From: Anaerolineae bacterium
GTDB taxonomy: Bacteria > Chloroflexota > Anaerolineae > Epilineales > JAHCIE01
Assembly: GCA_026129165.1 (NCBI GenBank)
Contig: JAHCIP010000006.1
Coordinates: forward strand, 1-51,685
Direction: 5' to 3'
DNA length: 51,685 nt
The number at the start of each line of letters is the position of its first letter. Positions within the stretch are counted from its first letter, which is position 1. The translations under genes and the position numbers were made by a program. Shown here piece after piece: positions 1 through 9,165 of this stretch. The notes under the pieces were generated by a model. It worked only from the letters and a program-made list of their open reading frames with translations. It had not been told where the DNA came from and did not search any database.

Positions 1-814
1 GGGTGTGGATGACCCAGTCGGGGTCGTAGAGATTGAGCGGCGGGTTGTCGTCCAGCAGGGCCATCTGGGCCTTCCAGTAGGCGTCCAATGTGCCCACGTC
101 AATAAAGAAGTCCAGGAAGGGGTAGGCAAACACATCCATCTCTTCCACGAGCGACGGGAAGATGTCAGGACCAAAGTGATAAGGCCGCTTGCCATCTTTG
201 CCGCGTAAGACCTGCTCCAGCACATCGCGGTTGAACAGATAGACGCCCATGGAGGCCAACGCCCCTCGCGATTCGCTGGGCTTCTCCCAGAAATGAGTAA
301 TGCGGTTCTGCCGATTGACGGCTACAATCCCGTAGCGCTGCGTCTCGGTCGGCGCGACATTGGTAATCGCCAGCGTCACATCGGCCCGCCGTTCCGTATG
401 CGCCCGAATCATCTGGCTATAGTCCATCTTGTAGACGTGGTCGCCACTGAGAATCAGGAAGGTATCCGCCTTCGGATCAAAGAAGCGCAGGTTTTGATAC
501 ACCGCGTCGGCCGTACCCCGATGCCACTCCTGGGCATCGCGGGCCAGGTAGGGCTGGAGCATCTGGATGCCGCCCGTCTGACGGTCGAGGTCCCACGGCC
601 GGCCGATGCCAATGTGCTCATTAAGGGAGTGGGGGCGATACTGGGTCAGGATGGCGACGTTGAAGATGCCCGAGTTGACGCAGTTAGAGAGGGTAAAGTC
701 TATCAGACGATACTTGCCCGCGAACGGGACGGCCGCCTCGGTTCGATGCTCAGACAGGACGCCCAGCCGCGTTGCTGGGCCACCCGCCAGGATAATCGCT
801 TGTACGTTAGGCAT
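1..814 (-). CDS. glgC: ADP-glucose pyrophosphorylase-like nucleotidyltransferase, 3' part outside window
   Basis: The first 271 codons are visible; the gene runs off the left edge. The ATG at 814 is preceded by GGAGGA with about 7 nt spacing. The protein opens with a sugar-nucleotide pyrophosphorylase signature (AIILAGG, TRL) and continues with [12 protein letters not shown], the GlgC-type [13 protein letters not shown] segment with the catalytic Asp, and FWEKPSE in the sugar-binding region. The family makes ADP-glucose from glucose-1-phosphate and ATP for glycogen synthesis. The normally conserved loop GGxGTRL...RAKPAVPF reads GGPATRL...RTEAAVPF here, so the Lys of RAKPA is replaced. It could be a divergent GlgC, a GlgD-like regulatory paralogue, or a related NDP-sugar pyrophosphorylase. 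Confidence 0.85.
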   Translation of the reverse strand, partial: MPNVQAIILAGGPATRLGVLSEHRTEAAVPFAGKYRLIDFTLSNCVNSGIFNVAILTQYRPHSLNEHIGIGRPWDLDRQTGGIQMLQPYLARDAQEWHRGTADAVYQNLRFFDPKADTFLILSGDHVYKMDYSQMIRAHTERRADVTLAITNVAPTETQRYGIVAVNRQNRITHFWEKPSESRGALASMGVYLFNRDVLEQVLRGKDGKRPYHFGPDIFPSLVEEMDVFAYPFLDFFIDVGTLDAYWKAQMALLDDNPPLNLYDPDWVIHT

Positions 815-927
815 TGGGGTATCCTCCGGAGTCTGGGAGCAAGTTGATACCGCCGGCGGGAGCGAGGCGGTGTCACAGAGCTAACTGTACCACAGCCGCC
901 GCCTCAGGTCAAAGTGAGCCGGGCGGG

Positions 928-1770
928 TCAGTCGGGCGGCGCAACCGTCGGGTTGGGCCACGTCACATCCACCTGGACCGCGTGATGATCAGACAGATAG
1001 CCCCGCCGACCGTTGACCATTGTCACATGCTCATCGAAGAGCGTCCGCGCCTGCGCGCGTAAGAGGACACCGCGCGGCGGGCGCACCAGGACAAAGTCAA
1101 TCGGCTGCGCGTAGTGGGGCGGCAAAAGGCGGTGAGGTCGATAGGTCGGCTCCTGGCGCACCGACTGTGGATCAATCAACCCCGCCTCGCTGACCAGTTC
1201 AGTGTAGAGCCAGCTCCCGCGCGGAAAGTTGAAGTCGCCCGCCAACAGCACCATCGCGCTGGGGTCGAAACTTGCGACCAAGCTGATGAGTTGGCGCACC
1301 TGGGTGTGCTCGATGCGGGCATACCGATTGCTCTCCGACCAGTTCCCGTCGTAGTTGGCATTCAGGTGCGTATTCACGATAATAAGCGGGGTGGCAGTGG
1401 CTAACTCGATAATCAGCGCCCCCTTATACAAGGCCCAGTCAGCGACGGAGGGACCGAGGCGCAAGCCGCGCTGGCGGAATGGGTGAAATTCGATGTGCTG
1501 AATGGGCCAGCGGGAGAGTGTGAGCAGGCCGCCCTTGGGCGCGTAGAAGTGGGGCTTGAGGGCGGCGTGCGGCAAGGCATGGAACTCGCGCTGCATCAGC
1601 CAGGCGAAGTACGATAATTGCACTTCCTGGAAACAGGCCACGTCTAGCTCGGCCACGTTGAGTTCACGCGCCAGGGTCCGCAGCCGCACCCGCGTCATCT
1701 GCGTCGGCACTCCAAACGTATTCATGGTCACCAGACGCACACACTGTTCTGTCCCGGAGTAATTCATCAT
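928..1770 (-). CDS. endonuclease/exonuclease/phosphatase-fold protein
   Basis: 280 residues. The EEP-superfamily motifs appear in order: an N-terminal TMNTFG strand, CFQEV with the metal-binding Glu near residue 49, GDFNFP near residue 180, and SDHHAVQVDV near the C-terminus with the catalytic Asp-His. Members are Mg-dependent phosphodiesterases acting on nucleic acids, inositol phosphates or lipids; nothing here picks the substrate. No signal peptide is evident. The start codon shares two bases with the start of the plus-strand gene at 1769. An internal start closer to the conserved strand (near residue 11) is possible, because no good ribosome-binding site precedes 1770. Confidence 0.8.
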   Translation of the reverse strand: MMNYSGTEQCVRLVTMNTFGVPTQMTRVRLRTLARELNVAELDVACFQEVQLSYFAWLMQREFHALPHAALKPHFYAPKGGLLTLSRWPIQHIEFHPFRQRGLRLGPSVADWALYKGALIIELATATPLIIVNTHLNANYDGNWSESNRYARIEHTQVRQLISLVASFDPSAMVLLAGDFNFPRGSWLYTELVSEAGLIDPQSVRQEPTYRPHRLLPPHYAQPIDFVLVRPPRGVLLRAQARTLFDEHVTMVNGRRGYLSDHHAVQVDVTWPNPTVAPPD

Positions 1771-2521
1771 GCCTACAGATCGTCAGATTCGTCTAGGGTT
1801 ATGGCTATCACTACTGGCGTCTGCCGACGCCAATCGCCGCTACTACGGCCTGCCCACTACCTGGGTTCCCCACACGGTAGGCAATACCATTGGCCTGGCT
1901 CTCCCCGAAGTGGTCGCCGCCCTGGACCGACTCCTAGCCACACTCGCGCCCGACTCCGCCACGCTCCAGGGGCTGCGGGCCACAGCGCGCGAAGTGACCA
2001 CCGCGCCGCCGGGCTGGGCCGTCACGATGGCGCCGGTCACTCTGGCCTATGTCGTGTCACATCCCCAGTTTAACATCTACAAGGGCGAACTCGGCGAACT
2101 ACGGCTGCTTGGCTTTGGCCTCGACGCGCTCCCCCACTCGGCCACGGCCTTCTCGCTGACCCACCTGGTCTACCAAAGCATCGCGGCGCTGGCGAAGCAT
2201 ATGCCGTCGCAGGCCGCCCTCGGGCCCCTTGCCCGTCGGCTTAACCGCCACCCCGTTCTTGTCGCAGGGCTTGTGCTGGCTGGCCTCACCGCGTTCTATG
2301 AGGTGGGCGAGTATCGCATCCACCAGGCTGAGCTAGAAGCGACAGGCGGCGACGTCCGCCGCATCAACATGGTCTGGGATGTGAACGATACCGCCCACGA
2401 CATCGTCTCCAACCTGGTGGGCTGGCTGCTGGCCACCTGGTTCCACCAACAGGCGCCGGAATTAGTACCCAGTCCTGAGTCCTCAGCCCTGAGTCCTCAG
2501 TCCTCAACCCTCAGCGCATAG
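1769..2521 (+). CDS. uncharacterised probable membrane protein with repeat-derived C-terminus
   Basis: 250 residues. GGAG about 10 nt upstream supports the ATG at 1769. The sequence is moderately hydrophobic, with likely membrane-associated segments around residues 85-140 and 165-185. A conserved-looking block near residues 187-220 (GEYRIHQAE, then WDVNDTAHDIVSNLVGW) ends in a last hydrophobic segment. That WD-N-x-x-D arrangement recalls DUF2238/YjdF-like membrane proteins, but I cannot assign the family. The last 15 or so residues are Ser/Pro-rich and are encoded by a period-7 tandem repeat, so the original stop may have been lost when the repeat arrived. Divergent from the EEP-fold gene. 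Confidence 0.6.
   Translation: MPTDRQIRLGLWLSLLASADANRRYYGLPTTWVPHTVGNTIGLALPEVVAALDRLLATLAPDSATLQGLRATAREVTTAPPGWAVTMAPVTLAYVVSHPQFNIYKGELGELRLLGFGLDALPHSATAFSLTHLVYQSIAALAKHMPSQAALGPLARRLNRHPVLVAGLVLAGLTAFYEVGEYRIHQAELEATGGDVRRINMVWDVNDTAHDIVSNLVGWLLATWFHQQAPELVPSPESSALSPQSSTLSA
2471..2512 (+). repeat. heptameric short tandem repeat (STRR-like)
   Basis: Six imperfect copies of a 7-mer (AGTCCTG, AGTCCTC, AGCCCTG, AGTCCTC, AGTCCTC, AACCCTC) lie directly before the stop codon at 2519-2521 and are translated as the protein's tail. The same period of 7, with different words, fills several tRNA spacers at 39.8-42.6 kb. Confidence 0.8.
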
Positions 2522-2582
2522 TCTACACCCGTTTGCACTAAGGTAGGAAACCAAAACAGCGGACAACGGAGGTAGCGCCACA

Positions 2583-3299
2583 ATGGCCGACGACAAGATT
2601 CACCCCCAACACGCCGCCCGCGCCCTCGGCCGCTTGGGCCGCGCCGGGATGCGCCGGCTCGACAGCACGCCCGAAGACCTCCCACCGCTCGAACACTTCC
2701 TGCGCGAGTGGCAGTCCAGGCGGCTGGCGCATACCCACGCCGACTTGCTCGCCAGCCAGGAGTACGGCCCAGCGGCCCGCTTCTTCCTGACCGACATCTA
2801 CGCGCCGAAGGACTTCTCGCGCCGCGACGCCGACCTGCTGGCCCTGTATGAATTCCTCAGCCGCATTCTGCCCGCGGCCGCCTTGCGCGTGCTCAAGAAC
2901 ACCGTCGAACTCAACAACCTCACCCACGACCTCGAAACTCAGATGGTTGAGGACTTACGGACCCTCGGCGTCACCGACAGCTTCACCACCGAGCAGTACG
3001 AGGCGGCGTATCGCCAGGGCGACTATGAGGCCCGGGTGCGCCAGATTGCGCTCATTGTGGAGATTGGCCGCGACCTGGGGCATATCAGCCGTCTGCCGTT
3101 TATCGGGCCAACACTCCACGCGGCTGGCATTCCCGCACGGCAGCTCGGGTGGGGCGAGTTGCAGGACTTCCTGGAGCGCGGCTACTATGCCTGGCGCACC
3201 CTGCGCCGCCCCGAGCCATTCCTGCACGCCATCGAGGCGCGGGAAACCACCATCCTCAACCGCATCTTCAAACCGGAGAGAGGCGATCATGGAATTTGA
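2583..3299 (+). CDS. conserved hypothetical protein (FFLxDIY-type)
   Basis: 238 residues, soluble, mostly predicted helical, rich in Arg, Leu and Ala. A block near residues 62-95 reads FFLTDIYAPKDFSRRD followed by a Leu-rich helix. The second half contains VRQIALIVEIGRDLGHI and ends in a charged helix. I do not recognise a functional family. There is no signal peptide and no membrane segment. The ATG follows an AGGTAG-like stretch. The stop overlaps the next gene by 11 bp, so it is probably co-transcribed and translationally coupled with the MFS permease. Confidence 0.65.
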   Translation: MADDKIHPQHAARALGRLGRAGMRRLDSTPEDLPPLEHFLREWQSRRLAHTHADLLASQEYGPAARFFLTDIYAPKDFSRRDADLLALYEFLSRILPAAALRVLKNTVELNNLTHDLETQMVEDLRTLGVTDSFTTEQYEAAYRQGDYEARVRQIALIVEIGRDLGHISRLPFIGPTLHAAGIPARQLGWGELQDFLERGYYAWRTLRRPEPFLHAIEARETTILNRIFKPERGDHGI

Positions 3300-4596
3300 G
3301 GCCAAGACACCGACCGCTCGGGAGGCTGACGAGACGTTTGATCGCTCGCTCATCGCGGCCCTGGTGGCGATCTTTATCCTGCGAACCGCCTCCGGCGCGA
3401 TGGGCGTTCTTGTCAGCCTGTATCTCAAGTCGTTGGGCGTCTCGGGCACGGTCGCCGGGCTGTTCAGCGCCGCCTTCTACGCCGTCGAGCTTGTCGCGTC
3501 GCCCGTTTTCGGCGCCTGGAGCGACCGCCACGGGCGCAAATGGTTCATGATGCTCGGCCCCATCTTCGGGGGGATCGCCGTCGTCATCACGGCGCTGACG
3601 GCCCATATCCCCGTGCTGTTTTTCACCCGCCTGCTAGAAGGCTTATCCGCCGCCAGTTCTGTCCCCTCCGCCCTCAGCTATATCTCCGACGCCAGCGATC
3701 GTTCCGTGCGACTGCGCGGCCGCGTCGTCAGCCTGTTCGAGATTGCCACCATGGGCGGCCTGGCGTTGGGGGGGGTGATCGCCGGGGTGATGTGGGATCG
3801 GGTGGGTCGGGTGGCCTTCGCTTACGACGCCCTCATCTACCTGGTCAGCCTCGCCATCTTCGCCTGGGGGGTGTCCGGCGTGCGGGAGATCGTTCACTCG
3901 GCTAGCCAACACAGCGCATTACGCGATTACATCCGCCTGTTCCGCGACCCCCACCTGCTGAGCTTCGCGCCAGCCTGGCTGGCTGTCAACGCCATCCTGG
4001 GTGTCTGGGTCAACTTGCTGCCTTTCCTCATGAGCGGCCACATCCGTGACCCACACCAGAACCTCATGGGCGGCTTCTCCGGCACCGTGATCGGCCTCGT
4101 CCTGGCAACCTTTATCTTTGTCTTCGCTGGCGGCATCCTGATCTGGGGGTTCTTCTTCAGCCAGGTCAGTCGGGCGCGGGTCATGTTACTGGGCGGCGTC
4201 GGCCTGTTGTTCGGCATCGCCGCGGCCTACGGCATCAATCACCTGCCCATAGAGGATACGACAATTCTGGGCGGGCTGCTATTCGTTCTGCTGGTCTCGC
4301 TGTTTATGGAAAGTGGCTTCACACCGGCCGCGCTCGGCTACCTGGCCGACCTTTCCACACGCTTCCCCGCTCACCGAGGCGCCATCATGGGACTGTACTC
4401 GGTCCTGCTCGCCCTGGGTCAATCGCTCGGCACGGGCATTGGCGGCCGCTTCGCCGACTGGCGCGGCGTGGACGGCATCATCCTCTGGACGCTCATTCTA
4501 AATGGCATCGCCATTGTCTGCGTGTTAATTCTGGGGCGGCTGCCGGATGAACAGGCCAGGGGGGAAACTACTGTTGAGCTTTCAACTCATCAATGA
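3289..4596 (+). CDS. major facilitator superfamily permease
   Basis: 435 residues from the ATG at 3289, chosen because GGAGAG lies about 9 nt upstream and because the frame further upstream belongs to the previous gene. About 12 hydrophobic segments follow a short cytoplasmic N-terminus. MFS motif A is visible between the second and third segments (GAWSDRHGRKW). The second half begins near FRDPHLLSFAPAW and carries a second motif-A-like stretch. Inner-membrane secondary transporter of unknown substrate, possibly a drug or metabolite exporter. It overlaps the preceding gene by 11 bp and converges on the minus-strand polymerase gene, with a 29-bp overlap of the two 3' ends. Confidence 0.85.
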   Translation: MEFEAKTPTAREADETFDRSLIAALVAIFILRTASGAMGVLVSLYLKSLGVSGTVAGLFSAAFYAVELVASPVFGAWSDRHGRKWFMMLGPIFGGIAVVITALTAHIPVLFFTRLLEGLSAASSVPSALSYISDASDRSVRLRGRVVSLFEIATMGGLALGGVIAGVMWDRVGRVAFAYDALIYLVSLAIFAWGVSGVREIVHSASQHSALRDYIRLFRDPHLLSFAPAWLAVNAILGVWVNLLPFLMSGHIRDPHQNLMGGFSGTVIGLVLATFIFVFAGGILIWGFFFSQVSRARVMLLGGVGLLFGIAAAYGINHLPIEDTTILGGLLFVLLVSLFMESGFTPAALGYLADLSTRFPAHRGAIMGLYSVLLALGQSLGTGIGGRFADWRGVDGIILWTLILNGIAIVCVLILGRLPDEQARGETTVELSTHQ

Positions 4597-7579
4597 GCTT
4601 CGCCAGCGAAGCTCGCTGGTCTGGGGGAGTCACATCCTGGGCGGCCAGCGCCTCCCGCAACGCATCCTTGAGTTGACCCTGCTTCACATAGATGCCAATG
4701 AGATCGCGCCGCGCCTCAAAATCCGTCGGCCGCCGCTTGACGGCCGTCTGAGCCTCGCGGAGCGCCGCTGTCAGGTCGCCTTGCTCCAGGTAGAGGCTCA
4801 CCAGACGGCGGCTCGCCTCCGTCAAAGCTGGCTGGGCGTTCAAGGCATTTTGGTACTCTGCCACGGCTTTCTCGATGTCCCCTTGCTGCCGATAGACATT
4901 TCCCATCTGCACATACGCCTGGACCTGGGTATGATCGAGTTGCAGGGCGCGTTGATACTCCGCCAGCGCCTGGTCATAGTTACCGCGCACTTCATTCGCC
5001 AGGCCGCAGGTCAGGTGAATATCCGCCAGGTCGCCCATCATCCGTTTGGTCTGCTCGCAATAGGCCAGGGCCATATCCGCACGTTCCAGGTGCAAGCGCT
5101 GGCTCGGGGTCGCCTGTGCCCAGGTGACATAGTACCGCGCCGCGTTGTAGACAGGATCAACCGAGTAAGGGGCCAGGGTACGCGCCTGATCGAGCAGTGT
5201 CGCCCCACGCTGGAACCAAGCATCTTTCTCAGTCTGGTTCGCCGTCGCCACGGCGCGGTCGAGGATCGCCTTCGATGCCTGTTGATAATAGTAACTCTCG
5301 TTGGGAGCCAGGTTGATGGCACGCTGGAAATAGGCGACGCTCTGGTCCCAGGTTTGCGCCTGGGCAGCCAGTCGCCCCTGCAACAGGTAGAAATCCGCCT
5401 GCATCGGACGCAGATTCCACCCGACGACCAGAATCACGGCCAGGCCCGCCAGACCATACACCCCCCCTTGAACACGGGACAGCGCGGGCAGGCGAAGCGT
5501 CCTGGCCCCGCTTTGACTCCATCCTAGAGCCAGCACGAGAAGAAACAGCCAAATGGCATAGTGAACCAGGAGCGCGCTGGCATCGGCATTTAGCCACTCG
5601 AGCGGCAAACGGGTCAGCCAGTAAGCGCCAAATAGATAGGCCGCCACGAGCCAGGGTGCGGTAGCGGAGTCCATGACAGACAGGCGCGGCGCTTTTTGTC
5701 CCCTACTCACCTTAAACGCCATCGTTCCCGCCAGAACAAATGTCAGGACTATCAACAACGGTCCGACATACGCCGTCTGGGGGGCATTGAGGTGATAGGG
5801 GTCACTGAAGTCATAGGCGAGGGTTGTTAAGGCCAGGGCGAGCAGGCCGCCGAGGGTCAAACCCGACGGCGGAGCCAGGTTTAGCGATACCTCGTCTGCC
5901 TCCGCCCAGCCAGGCCGCGCTAAGACGGCGGCCAATAGCCAGAAATAGAGCTGCGTCGTGGGCAGCCGGAAGGCAAAGCTTATGTCTACAAGATGCGCGA
6001 CGAGGGCTGCCAGTAGCGCAGCGGTTAGGGGGAGAGAGGCTGGCCGCGCCTCCCGCTTCTCCCGCCAGAGGAACACCCTGAGGACGAGGAAGACGAGTAC
6101 CCCGCCGACCAGCCCCAGCGATAGGCCCAACCCGCTCAACCCCCACGTATGGGTAATGATACGAGGCGCCACAACGCCCGCTATGCCCAGGACGAGCAGA
6201 CAGGCGAGCGCCGCGAGCCGGGTTTGCTGGCTGAACGGGGGATCGTGCATGCCGAGTGAGGCCAGGCCCACCAGAAAGAGACCGCAGAACAAGACTATAT
6301 TGGCGACAAGCCCCAACAACCCCGTCGTGCTCAAGACGTCGAGGGTCACGTTATGAGCACGCTCCGGCAGGCCTTCGGAGGTACTGGGAATGGACGTGGG
6401 GGAGTAGTAGGGGAGGACAACATTGCCAAATGTCTCAGGCCCATATCCGAGTAGCAAACGGGAGGAGTCGCTGCCCATGAGGGTGGCCGTACTATCCCAC
6501 AGAATCAGACGGAACGTGCCCGAGCCGCTGCCAGCCGAGCCACTCAGGCGACCGAGATAGGGTACCTGAGCCAGTCGGCGCTGCACTGAGGACAAGGGTG
6601 TATTCGGAATGTTTATCAGGACGACCAGGAGCGCTAGCTCAAGCCCAACGACTAACACGGTGAAGACGAGGTCACGCCGGCCACGGAGAAACGCCCAGGC
6701 GAGAAACATGACCCCGGCCGCCGCTAGAAGACCCAAGGTTGGCGCGCGGCTCTGGGTGAGTAGCAGGGCCAGCAGTTGCAGGAGGAGCAGGGCCGTCAGA
6801 CTCACGGCGTAGAGGATACCGCCGGCGGTCCGCCCCCCGCCTCGACTGCTGGCGCTAAGAACCTGTACCAGTCGCTGGAACGCCAGCGGAATGATCATAC
6901 ACAGGTACCCGGCCAGGTACAAGGGATGCCCTGCCGTCGAGAAGATCCCAGGCCGATTCTCACCTGTCCAGGGGATGGGGTCCAGATGAAGCTGCTGGGC
7001 GATCCCGAACAAGCAGACGGGCCAACTCGCCAGGAGAATCGCGGTGACGAGGCGCTCGACTTGCTCCCGCCGCCTCATATGCGTCGCCGTGAGGAGAAAG
7101 ATGACAATATAGCTTAGCGCCGTATAGGCGCCTTCCAGCCGCTGATAACTACCCCACACGCTCAGGCGTGGCGCAATGGAGGTCAGACTGGTAACAACAT
7201 ACACCAGAGCGAGGTAAAGGGCGGGAAGGATAAGGGGAGAAGTCAGCCAGGCCGTGCGTGATTGGGGAGGACGGGGGGACAGGAGGACAGCGGCCTGGGG
7301 TCTGAAACGTTGCTCGGCCTGGTTGGCTAGCCAGACGAGCAGCATAAAGACAGCCAGACATTGGACTACAACGATCTTAGCCGAGGCAAAGGCCCGGGGT
7401 GAGTAACTGCTGAATACCAGTGGGGTGACTACCGCCGCGCCTAGCCAACCGGCTTCAAGGAGCGCCTCGGACCACGGGTAGCCGGTGGGTGGCGTTTGAG
7501 TCGCTTGAGTCTCGTTGACTGCTCCACTGGACGGCGCCTGGGGGGCGGAGCGTCGCTCACGTTTCGTCTTTACAGCCAT
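4568..7579 (-). CDS. O-antigen ligase/Wzy-like membrane protein with C-terminal TPR repeats
   Basis: 1003 residues. A Lys/Arg-rich cytoplasmic N-terminus is followed by many hydrophobic segments (about residues 45-690) typical of the O-antigen ligase/polymerase family, with a large central loop containing GSGSGTFRLILWDST and a conserved RAHNVTLDVL block. The last 300 or so residues are tetratricopeptide repeats (for example YYQQASKAILDRA, DLADIHLTCGLANEVRGN, AYVQMGNVYRQQGD). The family ligates or polymerises undecaprenyl-linked glycans at the outer face of the membrane; the TPR tail probably binds partners. It lies 31 nt downstream of the sugar transferase, in the same operon. Whether it acts as polymerase or ligase cannot be decided from sequence. 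Confidence 0.88.
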   Translation of the reverse strand: MAVKTKRERRSAPQAPSSGAVNETQATQTPPTGYPWSEALLEAGWLGAAVVTPLVFSSYSPRAFASAKIVVVQCLAVFMLLVWLANQAEQRFRPQAAVLLSPRPPQSRTAWLTSPLILPALYLALVYVVTSLTSIAPRLSVWGSYQRLEGAYTALSYIVIFLLTATHMRRREQVERLVTAILLASWPVCLFGIAQQLHLDPIPWTGENRPGIFSTAGHPLYLAGYLCMIIPLAFQRLVQVLSASSRGGGRTAGGILYAVSLTALLLLQLLALLLTQSRAPTLGLLAAAGVMFLAWAFLRGRRDLVFTVLVVGLELALLVVLINIPNTPLSSVQRRLAQVPYLGRLSGSAGSGSGTFRLILWDSTATLMGSDSSRLLLGYGPETFGNVVLPYYSPTSIPSTSEGLPERAHNVTLDVLSTTGLLGLVANIVLFCGLFLVGLASLGMHDPPFSQQTRLAALACLLVLGIAGVVAPRIITHTWGLSGLGLSLGLVGGVLVFLVLRVFLWREKREARPASLPLTAALLAALVAHLVDISFAFRLPTTQLYFWLLAAVLARPGWAEADEVSLNLAPPSGLTLGGLLALALTTLAYDFSDPYHLNAPQTAYVGPLLIVLTFVLAGTMAFKVSRGQKAPRLSVMDSATAPWLVAAYLFGAYWLTRLPLEWLNADASALLVHYAIWLFLLVLALGWSQSGARTLRLPALSRVQGGVYGLAGLAVILVVGWNLRPMQADFYLLQGRLAAQAQTWDQSVAYFQRAINLAPNESYYYQQASKAILDRAVATANQTEKDAWFQRGATLLDQARTLAPYSVDPVYNAARYYVTWAQATPSQRLHLERADMALAYCEQTKRMMGDLADIHLTCGLANEVRGNYDQALAEYQRALQLDHTQVQAYVQMGNVYRQQGDIEKAVAEYQNALNAQPALTEASRRLVSLYLEQGDLTAALREAQTAVKRRPTDFEARRDLIGIYVKQGQLKDALREALAAQDVTPPDQRASLAKLIDELKAQQ

Positions 7580-7610
7580 GCAACCGGGTTTCTTTCTCCA
7601 ACACTCTCAC

Positions 7611-9023
7611 TCAGTAAGCGCCCTTGCCTCTCACCACCGTCCCAATCGTCTTGAGAAGAATATGCACATCCAGAAAAAATGAGTAATTCTGGATATAGTA
7701 CAGGTCATCCTCGGTATGCAGGTGCATGGGGCGGTCACTCCGTCCATTGACCTGCCACCAGCCCGTTATGCCAGGCGGAACCGAGAACCGCTTGCGCTGC
7801 CAGGCCTTGTACTGTTCCACCAGCCAGGGCATCTCGGGGCGCGGTCCGACCAGGCTCATCTCGCCTTTGAGCACATTGAAGAGTTGCGGCAACTCATCCA
7901 AACTTGTCCGTCGCAACCAGAAGCCAATGCGGGTGACCCGAGGGTCGCCCTTAACCTTATGAACAACGACCCCGTCGCCAGTGCGCTTGACGACCTCAGC
8001 CAGCCGCTTATCTGCGTCGGCGACCATCGTCCTAAACTTGTACATCCAGAAGAGGCGGCAGTTCTCGCCGACCCGCTGCTGCTTGAAAATCACTGGCCCT
8101 GGCGAGTCGAGCTTGATGAGGATGGCGATCAACAGTAACAGGGGCGCGGCCAGGACAAAGCCCACCAGCGACAGAACAAGGTCGAATACCCGCTTGGCGA
8201 TGTGCTGCAGGCCATCAATAGCCGGCTCCCGCAGCCCCACCATCGGGATGCCCCCCAGGTCGGCGAGGCGCGTGCGGGCCAGGGCAAGATCAAAATAGTC
8301 CGGCACGATCCACACGTGGACGGGTAGCTGCTGTAGGTCGAGAGCGAGTTGAGCCACCTTATCGTGCTCGCGTGGCGGCAGGGCGAAGATGACTTCCTCG
8401 ACCTGATGGCGGGTAATGAGCGTCGCGGTCTCTTCCAGAGCGCCTAGTACGGGCGCGCCGTTCAATTCACTCCCCTGGTTCTCCACTCCATCGTCAACAT
8501 AGCCAACCAGGACAAACTCAGCCGACGCCTGTCTGAGGAGAGAGGCGCCCACCTCGATCCCCACCGGGCCGGCGCCCACAATGAGAGCCCGCACGCGCTC
8601 ATGGCGAGCGCCTAGCAGGCTGCGCACCATGAGGCGCGCCGAGGCATGGGCGCCAATTAACAAGAACACATCAATCAGGCCAAAGTAAATGAAGAGGAGG
8701 CGGGAAACGTCGCGGAAGGACAGATAGAGGGCGCCGGCCATGAGCAGCGTCGCCACCCCCACCGCCAGGGTGAGGGCATACATTTCGTCGCCCAGACGGT
8801 AGGTTCGGCGCGGCTGATAGACCAGAGCCAGCAGGGCCCCGGCCCAAATGACACCGACGATGGCATAGATGGAGAGGGGCAGACTGATCGCGCTGGCTGC
8901 CAGAGTCTCCCCATAGGGCAGTCCGAAGCGGGCGACCTGGGCCAGGTACAAGGCAGCTTCAGTCAGGAGTAAGTCCAGCAGTAGCAAAACAGCCGCGAGA
9001 TTGGTGTCAGAGCGCTTATGCAT
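7611..9023 (-). CDS. polyprenyl-phosphate glycosyl-1-phosphate transferase (WbaP/WcaJ type)
   Basis: 470 residues from the ATG at 9023, preceded by AGGTGA at good spacing; a GTG at 9035 is the alternative. Four to five N-terminal membrane segments are followed by a CoA-binding-like Rossmann domain ([15 protein letters not shown]) and another membrane segment. The C-terminal bacterial sugar transferase domain shows [40 protein letters not shown] and [13 protein letters not shown]. The enzyme moves a sugar-1-phosphate onto undecaprenyl phosphate, the first committed step of exopolysaccharide repeat-unit synthesis at the inner membrane. Its neighbours (ligase/polymerase downstream, NTP_transf_5 upstream) fit this role. 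Sugar specificity is unknown. Confidence 0.93.
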   Translation of the reverse strand: MHKRSDTNLAAVLLLLDLLLTEAALYLAQVARFGLPYGETLAASAISLPLSIYAIVGVIWAGALLALVYQPRRTYRLGDEMYALTLAVGVATLLMAGALYLSFRDVSRLLFIYFGLIDVFLLIGAHASARLMVRSLLGARHERVRALIVGAGPVGIEVGASLLRQASAEFVLVGYVDDGVENQGSELNGAPVLGALEETATLITRHQVEEVIFALPPREHDKVAQLALDLQQLPVHVWIVPDYFDLALARTRLADLGGIPMVGLREPAIDGLQHIAKRVFDLVLSLVGFVLAAPLLLLIAILIKLDSPGPVIFKQQRVGENCRLFWMYKFRTMVADADKRLAEVVKRTGDGVVVHKVKGDPRVTRIGFWLRRTSLDELPQLFNVLKGEMSLVGPRPEMPWLVEQYKAWQRKRFSVPPGITGWWQVNGRSDRPMHLHTEDDLYYIQNYSFFLDVHILLKTIGTVVRGKGAY

Positions 9024-9060
9024 GGTGGCTATCACCTGGACTACCCAACGGGCGGGCGGC

Positions 9061-9076
9061 GGACGCCATGGCGTCC
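9061..9076. repeat. 16-bp perfect palindrome
   Basis: GGACGCCATGGCGTCC is its own reverse complement and lies in the 142-bp gap between the NTP_transf_5 gene and the sugar transferase gene. It could be an operator, or a hairpin in the operon mRNA. Confidence 0.5.
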
Positions 9077-9165
9077 AAGTGGCGGGGTGCCATTCACACT
9101 ATTAACGCGTACCCTGGGGCAAAAGATGCGGCCTGAGATCGAAATTTGCTGCCAAGCTGCCAGAT

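Noticed and set aside
2848..3288. N-terminal extension of the MFS permease frame
   Set aside because: The frame is open, but it overlaps a better gene (2583-3299), has no family similarity, and the ATG at 3289 has a good ribosome-binding site.
4547..5527. Long plus-strand ORF of 326 codons opposite the O-antigen-ligase-like gene
   Set aside because: It is the antisense shadow of the TPR region; it has no start signal and its composition is typical of a reversed coding strand.
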